Below, piece by piece: positions 8,396 to 18,825 of a DNA stretch of 64,000 bases. The notes below the pieces were generated by a model. It worked only from the letters and a program-made list of their open reading frames with translations, was not told the DNA's origin and ran no database searches. Location: positions 62,001 to 126,000 of the forward strand of contig JAEUKB010000063.1 of assembly GCA_016794365.1 (NCBI GenBank). Direction: 5' to 3'. How positions within the stretch are numbered: the stretch's first letter is position 1; every line of letters begins with the position of its first letter. The DNA comes from Myxococcales bacterium. GTDB lineage: Bacteria > Myxococcota_A > Polyangia > Palsa-1104 > JAEUJZ01. The position numbers were made by a program, and so were the translations under genes.

Positions 8396-10675
8396 GTGAA
8401 GCAGCCCGACGTACTTCAGCAAGAGTCTCCCATCGGCCAGAGCCCGCCTCGCAAAGAAGGCGCGGCCAAGGTCACCGGAAAAGCCGTCTACGTAGACGAT
8501 CTGCCTGTCGCTGGTGCCATTTACGGGGCCACCGTTCGCAGCAAGGTCGCCCGAGGTCGTCTGGTCGGCATTACCTATCACCCCGGCGTACCGTGGGAAG
8601 ACATTTCAGTCGTCACCGCAGCCGACATTCCGGGCAAAAACACGATCGCGCTCATTGAGCACGATCAGCCGTGTCTGGCTGACCAGCGCATCAACCATCC
8701 CGAAGAAGCGGTGGTGCTGCTGGCGCATCCCGATCGCGAGGTGGTCGAAAAAGCGCGGCGACTCGTCGAACTGCATATCGATCCGCTGCCTCCGGTGTTC
8801 GATCTGGATGAGTCGCTTGATGGCGATGTGCGCGTCTGGGGCAAAGACAACGTCATCAAGGCGTTTTCCATCGATAAAGGCGACGTGGCCCAAGCGTTTG
8901 CAAGCGCCGAAGTCATCGTCGAAGGGGACTACGCCACCGGCGCGCAAGAGCAGCTCTACATTGAGCCGCAAGGCATGGTCGCGCTGGCATCGCCCAAGCA
9001 CGGAATCACGGTCTGGGGCTCGCTCCAGTGTCCGTACTACATTCACGACGCGCTCGCGACGCTGTTTGGGGTGGCCAAAGAGCGCGTACGCATCATCCAG
9101 TGCGAAACCGGCGGCGGCTTCGGCGGCAAAGAAGAGTATCCATCGATGATCGCGGCGCACGCGGCGCTTTTGGCCTGGAAGTCGCGACGGCCCGTCAAGC
9201 TGATCTACGACCGTCACGAAGACATGCTGGCGACGACCAAGCGTCATCCATCGCGAACCAGGATTCGCTCGGCACACGATCGCGACGGCAAGCTGCTGGC
9301 GCTGGATGTGGACTTTCGGCTCGATGGTGGCGCGTACATGACGCTATCGCCGGTCGTGCTGTCGCGCGGCGGGCTGCACGCCTCAGGTCCATATCACTGC
9401 GAAAACATTCGGGTGCAAGCCAGAGCGGCAGCGACGAACCATCCGCCACATGGTGCGTTCCGAGGCTTCGGTGCGCCGCAGAGCGTGTTTGCGATGGAGC
9501 GACACCTCGACAAAGTGGCCGAGCAGCTAGGCATCGAACCCGTCGAGCTGCGTCGCCGCAACTTCCTACAGCCAGGGCAGAAGATGGCGACGGGACAGGT
9601 GCTGCGCGACAGCATCGATCTGCCGCAGCTTCTCGACCGCGCGCTGACGATGTCGGACTATCTGCGTCGCCGCGAAGAGTTTTCACGTCACAACGAGGAA
9701 GCCGCTGCAAGCGGCTCGTCCCTGCGCAAGGGCATCGGGCTCGCCAGCTTCATGCACGGCGCGGGCTTTACCGGATCGGGCGAGCGCTATCTGGCGTCCA
9801 TTGTGGCCGTCGATGCCACCCCGCAAGGGATGGTTCGCATCCGCGCCTCTTCGACGGAGATTGGCCAAGGAAAAGACACGGTCTTTACCCAGATTGCGCA
9901 AGATGTCCTGGGGCTACCAAGCAGCATGATCGAGGTCATTCGACCGGACACCGCCGAAGTGCCCAACAGTGGTCCGACGGTGGCGTCTCGCACTGTGATG
10001 GTGGTCGGCAAGCTGGTGCAGCGCGCCTGTCAGGAGCTGCGTCGCAAGCTAAGCGAAGGCGGGCTGCTTGGTGAGTCGTACACTCCGACCGAGTTTGCAA
10101 CTGCCTGCGGCATCTTCCACCAGATGGGCGGCAGCCTCCGCGTCGAGAGCCAGTATCAGCAGCCTTCAGGCATCGAGTGGGACGACAAAAAGTATCGCGG
10201 CGATGCCTACGCCACCTACGCCTGGGCCGTCTACGTTGCCGAGGTCACGGTCGATCTGGTCACCTACGAGACGCGCGTGGATCGCTTCTGGGCGCTGCAA
10301 GATGCAGGACGCATCATTCACCCGGTGCTGGCCGCCGGACAGATCGAAGGCGGCGTTGCGCAAGGCGTGGGCTTTGCGCTGTACGAAAAAGTGGTGTGGC
10401 AAAGCGGGCGCATGCAAAACGCGCAGATGACCAACTACATCATGCCGACGTCGCTCGATGTGCCGGACATCTTCGTCGAGTTCGATGATCGTGCGACAAG
10501 AACCGGAGCGGACGCTCCGCACGGTCCACGCGGTGCCAAGGGCATTGGAGAGCTGCCGCTCGATGGCTCAGCCCCGGCTGTCATTTCCGCCGTCCACCAC
10601 GCGACAGGACTGATGATTTCTGCGATTCCGATGACCCCAGAAGACCTGCTACAAGCGCTGGAGACCGCCCGATGA
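8396..10675 (+). CDS. Molybdenum hydroxylase (xanthine dehydrogenase family), molybdopterin-binding large subunit
   Basis: About 759 residues. The N-terminal half has the aldehyde oxidase/xanthine dehydrogenase a/b-hammerhead region ([18 protein letters not shown]). The C-terminal half is the molybdopterin-binding domain with [24 protein letters not shown] and [12 protein letters not shown], the last holding the active-site glutamate. It forms the first gene of an L-S-M operon and overlaps the iron-sulfur subunit by 4 bases. The start is uncertain: a TTG at 8360 is in frame, but that base run (TTGACA) may be a -35 element instead, and the GTG at 8396 begins nearer the conserved part. Substrate (purine, aldehyde or N-heterocycle) cannot be decided. 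Confidence 0.85.
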   Translation: MKQPDVLQQESPIGQSPPRKEGAAKVTGKAVYVDDLPVAGAIYGATVRSKVARGRLVGITYHPGVPWEDISVVTAADIPGKNTIALIEHDQPCLADQRINHPEEAVVLLAHPDREVVEKARRLVELHIDPLPPVFDLDESLDGDVRVWGKDNVIKAFSIDKGDVAQAFASAEVIVEGDYATGAQEQLYIEPQGMVALASPKHGITVWGSLQCPYYIHDALATLFGVAKERVRIIQCETGGGFGGKEEYPSMIAAHAALLAWKSRRPVKLIYDRHEDMLATTKRHPSRTRIRSAHDRDGKLLALDVDFRLDGGAYMTLSPVVLSRGGLHASGPYHCENIRVQARAAATNHPPHGAFRGFGAPQSVFAMERHLDKVAEQLGIEPVELRRRNFLQPGQKMATGQVLRDSIDLPQLLDRALTMSDYLRRREEFSRHNEEAAASGSSLRKGIGLASFMHGAGFTGSGERYLASIVAVDATPQGMVRIRASSTEIGQGKDTVFTQIAQDVLGLPSSMIEVIRPDTAEVPNSGPTVASRTVMVVGKLVQRACQELRRKLSEGGLLGESYTPTEFATACGIFHQMGGSLRVESQYQQPSGIEWDDKKYRGDAYATYAWAVYVAEVTVDLVTYETRVDRFWALQDAGRIIHPVLAAGQIEGGVAQGVGFALYEKVVWQSGRMQNAQMTNYIMPTSLDVPDIFVEFDDRATRTGADAPHGPRGAKGIGELPLDGSAPAVISAVHHATGLMISAIPMTPEDLLQALETAR

Positions 10676-11160
10676 AGCTCACCCTAACCGTCAACGGCGC
10701 TGAAAGAACCTGCGACGTTCATCCTTTGGCGCGCCTTCTGGATGTGCTGCGTCGGGATCTTCAGCTCTGCGGAACCAAAGAAGGCTGCGGCGAAGGCGAA
10801 TGCGGCGCGTGCAGCGTCTTTGTGGATGGAAAGCTCGTCAACAGCTGCTTGGTGCCTGCGCTACAGGTCGCGGGCCGTGAGGTCCAGACCATCGAAAGCG
10901 TCGCGCCATCGGCAGAGCTCTTGGATCGCGTCCAAGAAGCCTTCCTTCATCACGGCGGCGCGCAGTGCGGCATCTGTACGCCCGGCATGATCCTGGCGGC
11001 CAAAGCGCTGCTGGCGCAGCATCGAAGCCCGACGGAAGCGCAGGTGCGGGAAGGGCTCGCGGGAAACCTGTGCCGCTGCACCGGCTATACCAAGATCTTT
11101 GCGTCGGTGATGGCTGCAGTTGCGGCGGAACAAGCGACCAGCAGTGAGGGCCAGCCATGA
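10672..11160 (+). CDS. Molybdenum hydroxylase, 2Fe-2S small subunit
   Basis: A 162-residue electron-transfer subunit with two 2Fe-2S clusters. The ferredoxin-like N-terminus has [17 protein letters not shown] and, later, NSC. The C-terminal helical domain has [11 protein letters not shown] and CRCTGYTKI. All eight cluster cysteines are present. The ATG overlaps the stop of the large subunit (ATGA), and the stop overlaps the start of the FAD subunit the same way, indicating translational coupling and 1:1:1 assembly. Confidence 0.93.
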   Translation: MKLTLTVNGAERTCDVHPLARLLDVLRRDLQLCGTKEGCGEGECGACSVFVDGKLVNSCLVPALQVAGREVQTIESVAPSAELLDRVQEAFLHHGGAQCGICTPGMILAAKALLAQHRSPTEAQVREGLAGNLCRCTGYTKIFASVMAAVAAEQATSSEGQP

Positions 11161-12047
11161 GCCACAACCTGTCAGAGTTTGTGGCGTGCTCTGCCCTGAC
11201 GCTGCCAGAAGCGCTCGCGCGACTGGCTGAGTCAAGCGATCCCGAGCGAGGTCCGTGGCGTCCCCTGGCGGGCGGCACCGATGTCATGGTGACGATGGCA
11301 GCGGGCACACTGCCGGTCGGTCGCTATGTCGATATCTGGCCGCTTGCGGAGCTGCGAGGAATCACGGTCACCGATGACAGCGTTGAGATTGGCGCGCTGA
11401 CGACCTACACCGAGCTACGCGCACACCCAGTCATCACAGCGGAGTTTCCGCTACTGAGCCTGGCTGCGCGTGAAACGGGTGCGATTGCCATTCAGAACCG
11501 AGGCACGATCGGTGGAAACATTGCGAACGCATCGCCAGCCGCAGACACGCCTCCGGGACTGCTCGCCTACGACGCAGAGCTAGAGCTTGCGTCGCTGTCC
11601 GGCACGCGGGTGGTGCCGTATGCGCGCTTTCACTCGAAGTACAAGCAGATGGATCGTCGCCCCGACGAGCTGATCACCAAGGTGCGGCTGCGGCGCGAGC
11701 CCAGTCCGTCGCCTGGCCAGCCGATTCACTACTACCGCAAGGTGGGGACGCGCGCGGCGCAGGCGATCTCGAAGGTGTGCTTTGCGGGGTTTGCGCGCAT
11801 TGATGGGCAGAAGCTGCTGACGGTGCGGATTGGCCTGGGCAGTGTGGCACCGATTCCGCTGCGCTGTGTCCGAACCGAAGCGGCGCTGCTCTCGGGACCG
11901 CTCGATGAAGCGCTGATTCGCCGCGCCGAAGCCACGCTGTCGTACGAGATCATGCCGATCGACGATGTGCGATCAAACCTGCGCTACCGCCGCACGGTCA
12001 CGCTCAACCTGCTGCGCGAGTTTCTGACGCGCTGCCAGGGACGATAG
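11157..12047 (+). CDS. Molybdenum hydroxylase, FAD-binding medium subunit
   Basis: A 296-residue subunit that passes electrons from the iron-sulfur clusters to FAD. It has the FAD-binding motifs [10 protein letters not shown] and [18 protein letters not shown] and a C-terminal CO-dehydrogenase-flavoprotein-like domain ([16 protein letters not shown]). Its start overlaps the small subunit stop by 4 bases. It closes the three-gene operon; no XdhC-type cofactor-insertion gene follows, because the next gene is convergent, 6 bases away. Confidence 0.92.
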   Translation: MSHNLSEFVACSALTLPEALARLAESSDPERGPWRPLAGGTDVMVTMAAGTLPVGRYVDIWPLAELRGITVTDDSVEIGALTTYTELRAHPVITAEFPLLSLAARETGAIAIQNRGTIGGNIANASPAADTPPGLLAYDAELELASLSGTRVVPYARFHSKYKQMDRRPDELITKVRLRREPSPSPGQPIHYYRKVGTRAAQAISKVCFAGFARIDGQKLLTVRIGLGSVAPIPLRCVRTEAALLSGPLDEALIRRAEATLSYEIMPIDDVRSNLRYRRTVTLNLLREFLTRCQGR

Positions 12048-12053
12048 CGTCGC

Positions 12054-13172
12054 TCACAGCAGAAACAGGTCTTTTTCCAGCAAGTCGGTGATGCAGGCGC
12101 GCAGATCGTGCCGACCACCGACCCAGCGATAGAGCGCGTGGACGATCGGCAGGGTCAGGCGCAGTCGCTGTGCATGCATCTGACCTTCCCGAATCATGTT
12201 GAGCGCGTCGCAGGCGCGATCGATCTGACGGGCCGCATCGCCAAGCGAAGCGCCCTTGCCGATCAGCTTGCCGAGCTGAAAGTCTGGGGCGCCGCGTCGC
12301 TCGGTCGCAACGATCAGCTCGCCCAGTCCAGCCGGGCCAAAGAAGGTGCGCTCTTGTCCACCGAGCGCCACCGACAGGCGCGCCATCTCGGCCACGCCGC
12401 GCGCAATCAGCAGCGAGCGCACCGCCGGTCCCAGCTCCATCGCGTCGGCGACCCCAATCGCAAAGCCGTAGACCCCGACCAGCGCACGCGCCACTTCCAC
12501 GCCGATCAGGTCCGACGAGTTGTAGACGCGCACATGTTGTCCGTGGAAACCCTGATGCACCATCGGAGCCACGTCGGGACTGAGGCTGCCACAGACGACC
12601 GACACCGGAATGTCTTCTTCCAGATCTTCGGCCAGCGCCGGACCGGCAATCGCGCCGATCTGGGTAATCGGGGTCTCGCGACGGATCAGCTCGGACACCG
12701 GCAGCATGCTCTGACGACCAGCACCTTCGACAGGCGCAAAGCTACCGATCGCGTGAACCATGGCCTGCTCGGGACGCAGAACGCCAACGATCGAGCGCAG
12801 CAGCGGCTTCACCTTCGACGCTGGCACCGCCAAGATCATCAGGTCCGCATCGCGCAGCTCTGAGATGTCGATCGACTCGGCGTAGACCTCTCCAGCGGCA
12901 AACATCAGCGCATCTGCGGTCATCTGGAGCGTCTCATCGCCACCACCGCCACCGCCGCCGCCTGCACGCTTGGGCTGTGACGAGCTGGGAACCCGAATCG
13001 CCAGCTCGGATGGCTCTGCGAAGGTGGACAGACGCGGCAGATCCGGTGGCGGCTGATACAGCATGGCGCGACGCAGCCGAGCCCGCCACTGACGCTGGTT
13101 GTGCTTGAGCCGCACCGACAGAGCACGCGCCCACCGACCGTTGCCGATTACCGCGATCGAGACCGCTTTCAT
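12054..13172 (-). CDS. GpsA-like glycerol-3-phosphate dehydrogenase homologue, probably non-canonical
   Basis: A 372-residue protein with an N-terminal Rossmann motif AVIGNGRWARAL and GpsA-type landmarks (LAVPASKV, AIAGPALAEDLEEDIPVSVVCGS, SDLIGVEVARALVGVYGFAIG, FFGPAGLGELIVATE). In true GpsA the segment after GVE reads ALKNV, with the catalytic lysine; here it is ALVGV. The later GDN and GDL motifs are also altered (GPAV, GEL). Catalysis as a G3P dehydrogenase is therefore doubtful. An insert of about 40 residues with eight consecutive glycines lies at about residues 55-90. The ATG at 13172 follows a GGGGGA Shine-Dalgarno and starts at the Rossmann strand. Confidence 0.75.
   Translation of the reverse strand: MKAVSIAVIGNGRWARALSVRLKHNQRQWRARLRRAMLYQPPPDLPRLSTFAEPSELAIRVPSSSQPKRAGGGGGGGGDETLQMTADALMFAAGEVYAESIDISELRDADLMILAVPASKVKPLLRSIVGVLRPEQAMVHAIGSFAPVEGAGRQSMLPVSELIRRETPITQIGAIAGPALAEDLEEDIPVSVVCGSLSPDVAPMVHQGFHGQHVRVYNSSDLIGVEVARALVGVYGFAIGVADAMELGPAVRSLLIARGVAEMARLSVALGGQERTFFGPAGLGELIVATERRGAPDFQLGKLIGKGASLGDAARQIDRACDALNMIREGQMHAQRLRLTLPIVHALYRWVGGRHDLRACITDLLEKDLFLL
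12939..12962 (-). repeat. GGC/GGT trinucleotide run encoding eight glycines
   Basis: Eight consecutive glycine codons (mixed GGC and GGT) lie inside the GpsA-like gene, in a linker after an SSSQPKRA segment. It could vary in length by slippage; being in frame, changes would alter only the linker. Confidence 0.85.
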
Positions 13173-13221
13173 CCTGCTTGTTCCCCCAGGAGGCCAGCGC
13201 GATGCACCAACCGCCCGCCCC

Positions 13222-13250
13222 ATTATAAGAAATGGCGATGTGGGTTCCCA
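13222..13250 (-). promoter_or_regulatory. Possible promoter of the GpsA-like gene
   Basis: On the minus strand a perfect TATAAT (complement of 13222-13227) lies 50 bases before the ATG at 13172, with TGGGAA 17 bases further upstream as a weak -35. Only the -10 is convincing. The rest of the divergent region to 13453 shows no other clear signal. Confidence 0.35.
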
Positions 13251-13453
13251 GCGCTCGACTTAGCCAGCCAGTGGTCCGTCGCTGACAACAGGCGCTCAAA
13301 CCGCCGCTGGCGATACCACCAAGAGGCCCGACCAAGGCGCTTGCAGCGCAGCCGGACTCGCACGCAAGATGCGCAGCGCGCTGCCCCAAAGCCAGCCGAT
13401 CTTCGCTGCCGCAGGCACGCGATCGTACGTCCCTTTTTCGATGGAGAACCGCC

Positions 13454-15748
13454 ATGCGTCGTACGCTCAATCAACGACTGACCGTCACCTTGCTGCTTGC
13501 CCCGCTGTGGATGGGCTGCGGAGACGGAGCAGCCCCCGACCAGCCAGCCACCGATGAGCTTCCACCTGACCCGCCGATCTGCACGATGATGCCCGCTGTC
13601 GTCACCGAGTCAGGAACCTGCAAAGGTCCATCGGGCGACCCGCTTCCCTGTGACGAAGCGCATCGCTTCTGCAAAGAAAAGTACTCGATTGCCCACGAAG
13701 CAGGCATGACGCGCGTCGAGCTACGAGGCAACCACCGACCGCTCGGCTGGGATGTGGGCTATCCGCTTACGCGCAGTGCCGACGGCAAGACCTGGGAAGG
13801 CGAGCTGTACCTGCCACACGGGCGTGAGTCGGAAGTAAAGTTTGTCGTCAACGGCAACGACTGGCGCGACGATCCCAGCCCGAGCCATCCGGGCAGCAAG
13901 TTCACCGCGCGCTGCACAGCGGCTCCGATTGCGACATGCGACCGTCAGCCGCTCGGGGACGCCAACGTCTGCACGGAAGCGCTGCCCCCGTCCGGTGACT
14001 TCGACTGGCGCGACATGGTGATGTACTTCACCTTCGTAGACCGCTTCTATAACGGCAGAACCGACAACGACAAGCCGCTCGTGCAGAGCAAAACGGAGCG
14101 TCCGGGCGACTACCTCGGCGGCGACTACGCGGGCATCATCCGCAAGATCGACGACGGATACTTCTCCAGCCTTGGGGTGAATGCGCTGTGGGTGACGGTG
14201 CCATTTGACAACCCCGACTACCTCAGCCCGGTCGATCCCAAGGCCGACAAGCGCCAGGTCGGCGGCCACGCCTATTCCGGCTATCACGGCTACTGGCCGA
14301 TCGATCAGTGGCCACAGCAAGGGCAGCGCGTCGAAGAGCACTTCGGAACCGAGGCAGAGCTAACCGATCTGGTCGTGCGCGCGCATCGCAAAGGCATCAA
14401 GGTGCTGTTTGACTACGCAATGGTTCACGTCCACGAGCAGAGCCCGCTCTATAAGCGCCATGCGGCGGCGCTTGATGAAAAGGGTCTGCCGATTCTGTCG
14501 GCGGATCGCAAGACGCTGCTCGACGCAAGTGGCAAGCCAGCCTGGTTTTGGCCAAACGTCGCGCTGCACGACGACCTGACACCGATTCTAAAAAACGGTC
14601 AGCCGCAGGAATGCATCTGCTCGAGCGATGCGCAAAATCCGTGTCAGTGGGACGGCACCAAGCAAGATCCGCTCATCGGAACGCGCTGCGGGTTCCAAGG
14701 CTATCTACCGCACTGGAACTACGACGTGGACGATGCGCTCCGCTACTCGCTGGATGCGGCGGTTCGGCTGCTGCGCGACACCGGTGCCGATGGCTACCGG
14801 GCCGACGCGGTCAAGCACATCAGCGAGAAGTGGTACAAGGGCCTGCGGACCCGGCTGCTGGCCGAGTTTCCAACCAAGCGAGTCTTTGTCACCGGCGAGA
14901 CATACGACTTCGGCAGCCGCGACAACCTGAAGCGATTTGTCGATTCGCAGACGATGCTCGATGGCCAGTTTGACTTCCCGCTGCGCGCCAACCTGGCATC
15001 GGCGGTGCTTTCGCGCGGCAACACCGGCAAGCGCCTGCCAATGTGGGAGCTGGCCGAGTTTGTACGCACCAACGACACCTACTACGGCTGCGGCAGCGCG
15101 GGCGGGCTGCCCCCGGTGATGAGTCCCTGGATCGGCAATCACGACGTGGTGCGCCCCATTCACATCGCCGAAAACGAGCCCCTGTTTGATGAGTGGTCGG
15201 CTGGCAAAGACAGCGATCCGGCCAAAGAGCGAACGTGGGCCAACCTGCCGCCGCAGCCACAAGGCCCGGAAGCCTATGAGCGACTGGCCAACGCCTTTGC
15301 GTTTCTGCTGACCAGCCCTGGCGCGCCGCTCATCTACTACGGCGATGAATACGGCCTGGCAGGCGGAGGAGATCCCGACAACCGGCGCACGCTGTTCTAT
15401 TCGGATGGAACGCTGCGCGGCGCGGTCCGCTCGTGCCATCAAGTGGCGCTGTTTGAGCGCGTCAAAAAGCTGGGTCAGATCCGACAGAAGCACCCCGCGC
15501 TGCGCCGAGGAACTCGCAAGACCTTGGAAGTATCCGATGAGCTGTGGGTGTATCAGATGGAAACCAAGCAGGCCGCGCCGGACCAGCCGCCCGAGACGGT
15601 CTACGTCGCCATCAACCGCAGCGATGTGTCGCAGACCGCGTGCTCGCTACCGAGTAAGCCGCTCAAAGAGCTGATCGGAGACGGCACGATTGCTGGGCCT
15701 GCGATTGTGATTCCGCCGCGTCAGGCGCGCATTTTCGCCGCGCAGTAG
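13454..15748 (+). CDS. GH13 alpha-amylase family lipoprotein
   Basis: A 764-residue secreted glycoside hydrolase. The signal peptide ends at a lipobox (PLWMGCGD), so it is probably membrane-anchored outside the cytoplasm. A beta-sandwich of glycogen-binding/early-set type follows (about residues 85-155, VKFVVNGNDWRDDPSPSHPGS). The GH13 barrel begins near MVMYFTFVDRFYNG and has GADGYRADAVKH (nucleophile Asp), VFVTGETYDF (acid/base Glu) and PWIGNHDVVRP (third Asp). A C-terminal beta domain closes the protein. GGAG lies upstream of the ATG. It probably cuts alpha-glucans outside the cell; the exact specificity is open. Confidence 0.88.
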   Translation: MRRTLNQRLTVTLLLAPLWMGCGDGAAPDQPATDELPPDPPICTMMPAVVTESGTCKGPSGDPLPCDEAHRFCKEKYSIAHEAGMTRVELRGNHRPLGWDVGYPLTRSADGKTWEGELYLPHGRESEVKFVVNGNDWRDDPSPSHPGSKFTARCTAAPIATCDRQPLGDANVCTEALPPSGDFDWRDMVMYFTFVDRFYNGRTDNDKPLVQSKTERPGDYLGGDYAGIIRKIDDGYFSSLGVNALWVTVPFDNPDYLSPVDPKADKRQVGGHAYSGYHGYWPIDQWPQQGQRVEEHFGTEAELTDLVVRAHRKGIKVLFDYAMVHVHEQSPLYKRHAAALDEKGLPILSADRKTLLDASGKPAWFWPNVALHDDLTPILKNGQPQECICSSDAQNPCQWDGTKQDPLIGTRCGFQGYLPHWNYDVDDALRYSLDAAVRLLRDTGADGYRADAVKHISEKWYKGLRTRLLAEFPTKRVFVTGETYDFGSRDNLKRFVDSQTMLDGQFDFPLRANLASAVLSRGNTGKRLPMWELAEFVRTNDTYYGCGSAGGLPPVMSPWIGNHDVVRPIHIAENEPLFDEWSAGKDSDPAKERTWANLPPQPQGPEAYERLANAFAFLLTSPGAPLIYYGDEYGLAGGGDPDNRRTLFYSDGTLRGAVRSCHQVALFERVKKLGQIRQKHPALRRGTRKTLEVSDELWVYQMETKQAAPDQPPETVYVAINRSDVSQTACSLPSKPLKELIGDGTIAGPAIVIPPRQARIFAAQ

Positions 15749-15768
15749 CGCCCCGACTGGTCTTTGGC

Positions 15769-17220
15769 CTATAGCTCCTGCGTGGCCAAGAGCTGATACG
15801 GTCCGACGTATCCCGTCGGGCTGGCCACCACCGCGCAGTAGCTCTGTCCCGCTGACACCGCCGCTTCTTGCTGGACGGGCCGCAGCGGCACCACCGGAGA
15901 CAGCGGAGCGGCGCAGTCCGGCCCCACAATCGCCACCGCCAGCGTCGCCGGGCTGAGTCCTTGTCCGGGCGTCACCACCTGCACATACAGCCGCCCACTC
16001 TTTGCGACCTTGAAGCGCAGGTAGTCCACATCCACCGCCGAGTCCAGGGCACCGCGCTGCCCCAGCTTGGCACCGTCCAGCATCACATCGACCAGCGGCA
16101 TCGCAGCCGAGTCAGGTGTTGCCGGTTCTTGCAGGTTCAGCGTCGTCACATCGGCGAGCTTGGCCGTCACATTGTAAGTCCCGCCGCCGCTCAGGCTCGT
16201 CGTCAGCACCGCCGCGTAGGCATCGCCTTTTTGGGGCAGATACGACAGCACCGTCTGGCTGAGCAGGTTCGTGGACGCATAAAAGAGCTGACCGTCACCA
16301 AAGCGCCCCGTCGCCGGAGCAGTAGCCCCGAGCAGAACGCTCGACAGCAGCCCGCCTTCTACCGCAAACGACAGCATCAGAAGCTGGGCATCTGCCGTCG
16401 TGGTCAGCTTGTACAGGTTGCTCTGCTTTCCGGTAAGCAGCTTTTCCCCGCTCTGCACTTTCCCTGGCGTCAGCACCACGGGGGAGCGCGCGGTCACCTG
16501 CGGCACCGCCGGACTGCTGGGGTCCAGCACATAGCCGAGCGAGGACGACGGCGTATCATGCACCAGCCGCAGCGACAGCGGACCGACCTTCATCAGCGCA
16601 TCAACGAGGCCGTAGCCGACGACGCGACCGCCCAGGGACGACCAGACAAGGCCACGCACCCCACCGCCACTACGCACCGAGCTGCCGAGCGGGCTGTCCC
16701 GATCGATGCTGCGGACGTTCCAATCGACGACACCGCCTTGCTCGACCGTCTTGCTGTTGCCGCTTGGCTCGGCCACGAGCGTTCCGGTCACGACGAGCGC
16801 GCGCGGGAGCGACACCGTCTCTTTGCCGGTCGTCGGCTGGCCGCTCGGATCGACCGCTGCACTTTCGACGATGAGATCATGCGCCCCCAAGGAGACGCCC
16901 GCCTGCGCCTGAATCGTCGCGGTCAAGTAGGTCGGGCTGTGAACACGAAGGTCAGAGACTGCGATCCCAGGATCGTCAAAGCGCAGCGCTGTGCCCGCCG
17001 CAAAGTGCGTCAGCAGGCCGCTCACCTGAATCCGAGTTGCCCGCTCGGCCAGGACGCTGCTTGGCAAGACACCGACGAGCTGTGCGGGCAGCGTTCCCAC
17101 CGGCCCGGGCTCTCCTTTGGGGCCCGCTTCCCCTTGCGGTCCGGTCGGGCCGACCACCGGATCGGCACAGCTTAGCAAGGATACAAACGGTACGACTGAG
17201 ACGACAAAACGACCATACAT
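15769..17220 (-). CDS. Secreted lipoprotein with short collagen-like N-terminus
   Basis: A 483-residue protein. A signal peptide ends at the lipobox VSLLSC. It is followed by about six Gly-X-Y triplets (GPTGPQGEAGPKGEPG), a collagen-like stalk. The rest is beta-rich: an IPT/TIG-like part (IQVSGLLTHFAAGTALRFDD) and two segments resembling pre-peptidase C-terminal domains (VDYLRFKVAKSGRLYVQVV; NLYKLTTTADAQLLMLSF). The ATG lies 12 bases after the subtilase stop with GGGAGC before it, so the two genes form an operon. Function unknown; it may be a surface partner or substrate of the protease. Confidence 0.75.
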   Translation of the reverse strand: MYGRFVVSVVPFVSLLSCADPVVGPTGPQGEAGPKGEPGPVGTLPAQLVGVLPSSVLAERATRIQVSGLLTHFAAGTALRFDDPGIAVSDLRVHSPTYLTATIQAQAGVSLGAHDLIVESAAVDPSGQPTTGKETVSLPRALVVTGTLVAEPSGNSKTVEQGGVVDWNVRSIDRDSPLGSSVRSGGGVRGLVWSSLGGRVVGYGLVDALMKVGPLSLRLVHDTPSSSLGYVLDPSSPAVPQVTARSPVVLTPGKVQSGEKLLTGKQSNLYKLTTTADAQLLMLSFAVEGGLLSSVLLGATAPATGRFGDGQLFYASTNLLSQTVLSYLPQKGDAYAAVLTTSLSGGGTYNVTAKLADVTTLNLQEPATPDSAAMPLVDVMLDGAKLGQRGALDSAVDVDYLRFKVAKSGRLYVQVVTPGQGLSPATLAVAIVGPDCAAPLSPVVPLRPVQQEAAVSAGQSYCAVVASPTGYVGPYQLLATQEL

Positions 17221-17232
17221 GAGCGCTCCCGA

Positions 17233-18732
17233 TTACCAAGTGACAGCGGCCAGTGCATCGACGCGACCAGCCCCGAAAGAGTTGTTGGGCACAAAATCAC
17301 TCGATACCCCGCCGCACAGCTCTGGAAAACCAAGCGTCACAGCGGGCACCGCCGAAGCCGTCAGCAGCGCTTTGGTTTCGGCAATCTGACGCGACAGCTC
17401 CGGCCTGGCGGACCACAAAAGCGCGATCACACCCACGACATGCGGTCCCGCCATCGAGGTTCCGCTGAGGCTTCCGTAGCGATTTCCCGGTAGACACGAG
17501 CGCACGCGAACCCCGGGCGCGACCAGCTCTGGCTTGATGCGACCCGAGCCATCGACGACCACCGGACCCCGGCTGGAAAAGCCCGCCAGCTTGCCGTTCT
17601 GATCGATGGCCCCCACGGAAAAGGCAGACGCAAACAGCGCGGGACCATCATCGACGGTGCTACAGGCCGGGCCCGCGTTTCCAGCCGACGCTTCCACGAA
17701 GATGCCAGCGGCTTGGGTGTTTTCGACGATCAGCTTCAAGGTGTTGACCGCGCAGCCTTCTTCCGTTGGACAGCCCCAGCTGTTGTTGACGACATGTGGC
17801 CGCTGGTCGGGGTCAGGGTTTTTGCCAGCCAGGTCGGTGGGCGCGATGAAAAACTGAAAGCACTCGATGTAGCGAGCCGGTGTGCCGTTGCCGCGCTCCA
17901 TGTTGCGACAGCCCATCCAGCGCGCCGCAGGAGCGACTCCAATTTGGTTGCCGAGCCCATCGTCGCCCACCACAGTTCCCATCGTGTGGGTGCCGTGTCC
18001 CTGATCATCGCAGGGTGCAGTGGCGTCGCTCCCGCACGGATTGCCGGTCACTGGGCCGTGAATCGAGTCGTGCCAGCTATAGTCATGACTGACGGTTCCT
18101 GTGACGGAATAGCCTCGGTACTGACTGCGGATGGCGGGATGATTCCACTGCATGCCGGTGTCGGCGTTGGCGACGACAATGCCTTGGCCGCGTGCGCCCA
18201 GCATCCACACCGCAGGTGCATTGACGGACTTGACGCCCCACTCAGTGACAGCCGTCAGAAAGTTCGGTGTCAGCGTCCTGTCTGCGATGGACTCGGGCTC
18301 GATCCAGCGCTGGCTGACGTTGGCTTCGACGTGACGCACATCGGGACGAGCCGCGACCGCCAAGAGCGCCTCCTTGTCGAGCTGCGCCACCACGACGTTA
18401 GCGGCCCAAAAGCGCTGAAAGGCAATCCCGCGCTGGGTCAGCCAGTCACACAGCGGACCTTGGCTGCGATCGGCGGTATCACGCAGCGTCTGATACACAA
18501 ACCAGCCGCGCGCGCTCTCATCTGCAATGGCCGATGCCTGACGAACATCGGCTTGGTCAGAAAGGACGATGACCACCGAGGCGTGCCCGGTCTGATCCAC
18601 GTCACGGAGCGCTCGCGCATCGACTTTGCCAGCGGGACTGGCAGAAGCGGCGGTCAGCGATGGGCAACACAGACAAAGCAACCACAGCGCGGAACAAGCG
18701 AACCACTGTGCGACAGAAACAGCAAAGCGCAT
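17233..18732 (-). CDS. Secreted subtilisin-like serine protease (S8)
   Basis: A 499-residue protein. The ATG at 18732 begins a signal peptide (MRFAVSVAQWFACSALWLLCLCC is cut to its hydrophobic core ALWLLCLC), then an inhibitor-I9-like propeptide region (residues about 40-130). The catalytic triad is complete: Asp in ANADTGMQW, His in GHGTHTMGT, Ser in GTSMAGPHV. The oxyanion Asn is in VNNSWG. The longer frame to 18831 would run into the divergent lipoprotein gene and is not used. The collagen-like lipoprotein follows in the same operon. Confidence 0.92.
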   Translation of the reverse strand: MRFAVSVAQWFACSALWLLCLCCPSLTAASASPAGKVDARALRDVDQTGHASVVIVLSDQADVRQASAIADESARGWFVYQTLRDTADRSQGPLCDWLTQRGIAFQRFWAANVVVAQLDKEALLAVAARPDVRHVEANVSQRWIEPESIADRTLTPNFLTAVTEWGVKSVNAPAVWMLGARGQGIVVANADTGMQWNHPAIRSQYRGYSVTGTVSHDYSWHDSIHGPVTGNPCGSDATAPCDDQGHGTHTMGTVVGDDGLGNQIGVAPAARWMGCRNMERGNGTPARYIECFQFFIAPTDLAGKNPDPDQRPHVVNNSWGCPTEEGCAVNTLKLIVENTQAAGIFVEASAGNAGPACSTVDDGPALFASAFSVGAIDQNGKLAGFSSRGPVVVDGSGRIKPELVAPGVRVRSCLPGNRYGSLSGTSMAGPHVVGVIALLWSARPELSRQIAETKALLTASAVPAVTLGFPELCGGVSSDFVPNNSFGAGRVDALAAVTW

Positions 18733-18825
18733 GGCGCTGCATAACACAGCGACCCTGGGCCCAGAGCGCGGGAAGTTGGCAGCGAACGCGAAAAGCCCTG
18801 TACAGTGGCCGCACGCGAGGAACCC

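Noticed and set aside
12108..12863. A 251-codon plus-strand frame
   Set aside because: Antisense to the GpsA-like gene; composition is typical of a shadow frame (rich in His, Arg, Gln).
17713..18744. A 343-codon plus-strand frame
   Set aside because: Antisense to the subtilase, whose catalytic triad is complete.
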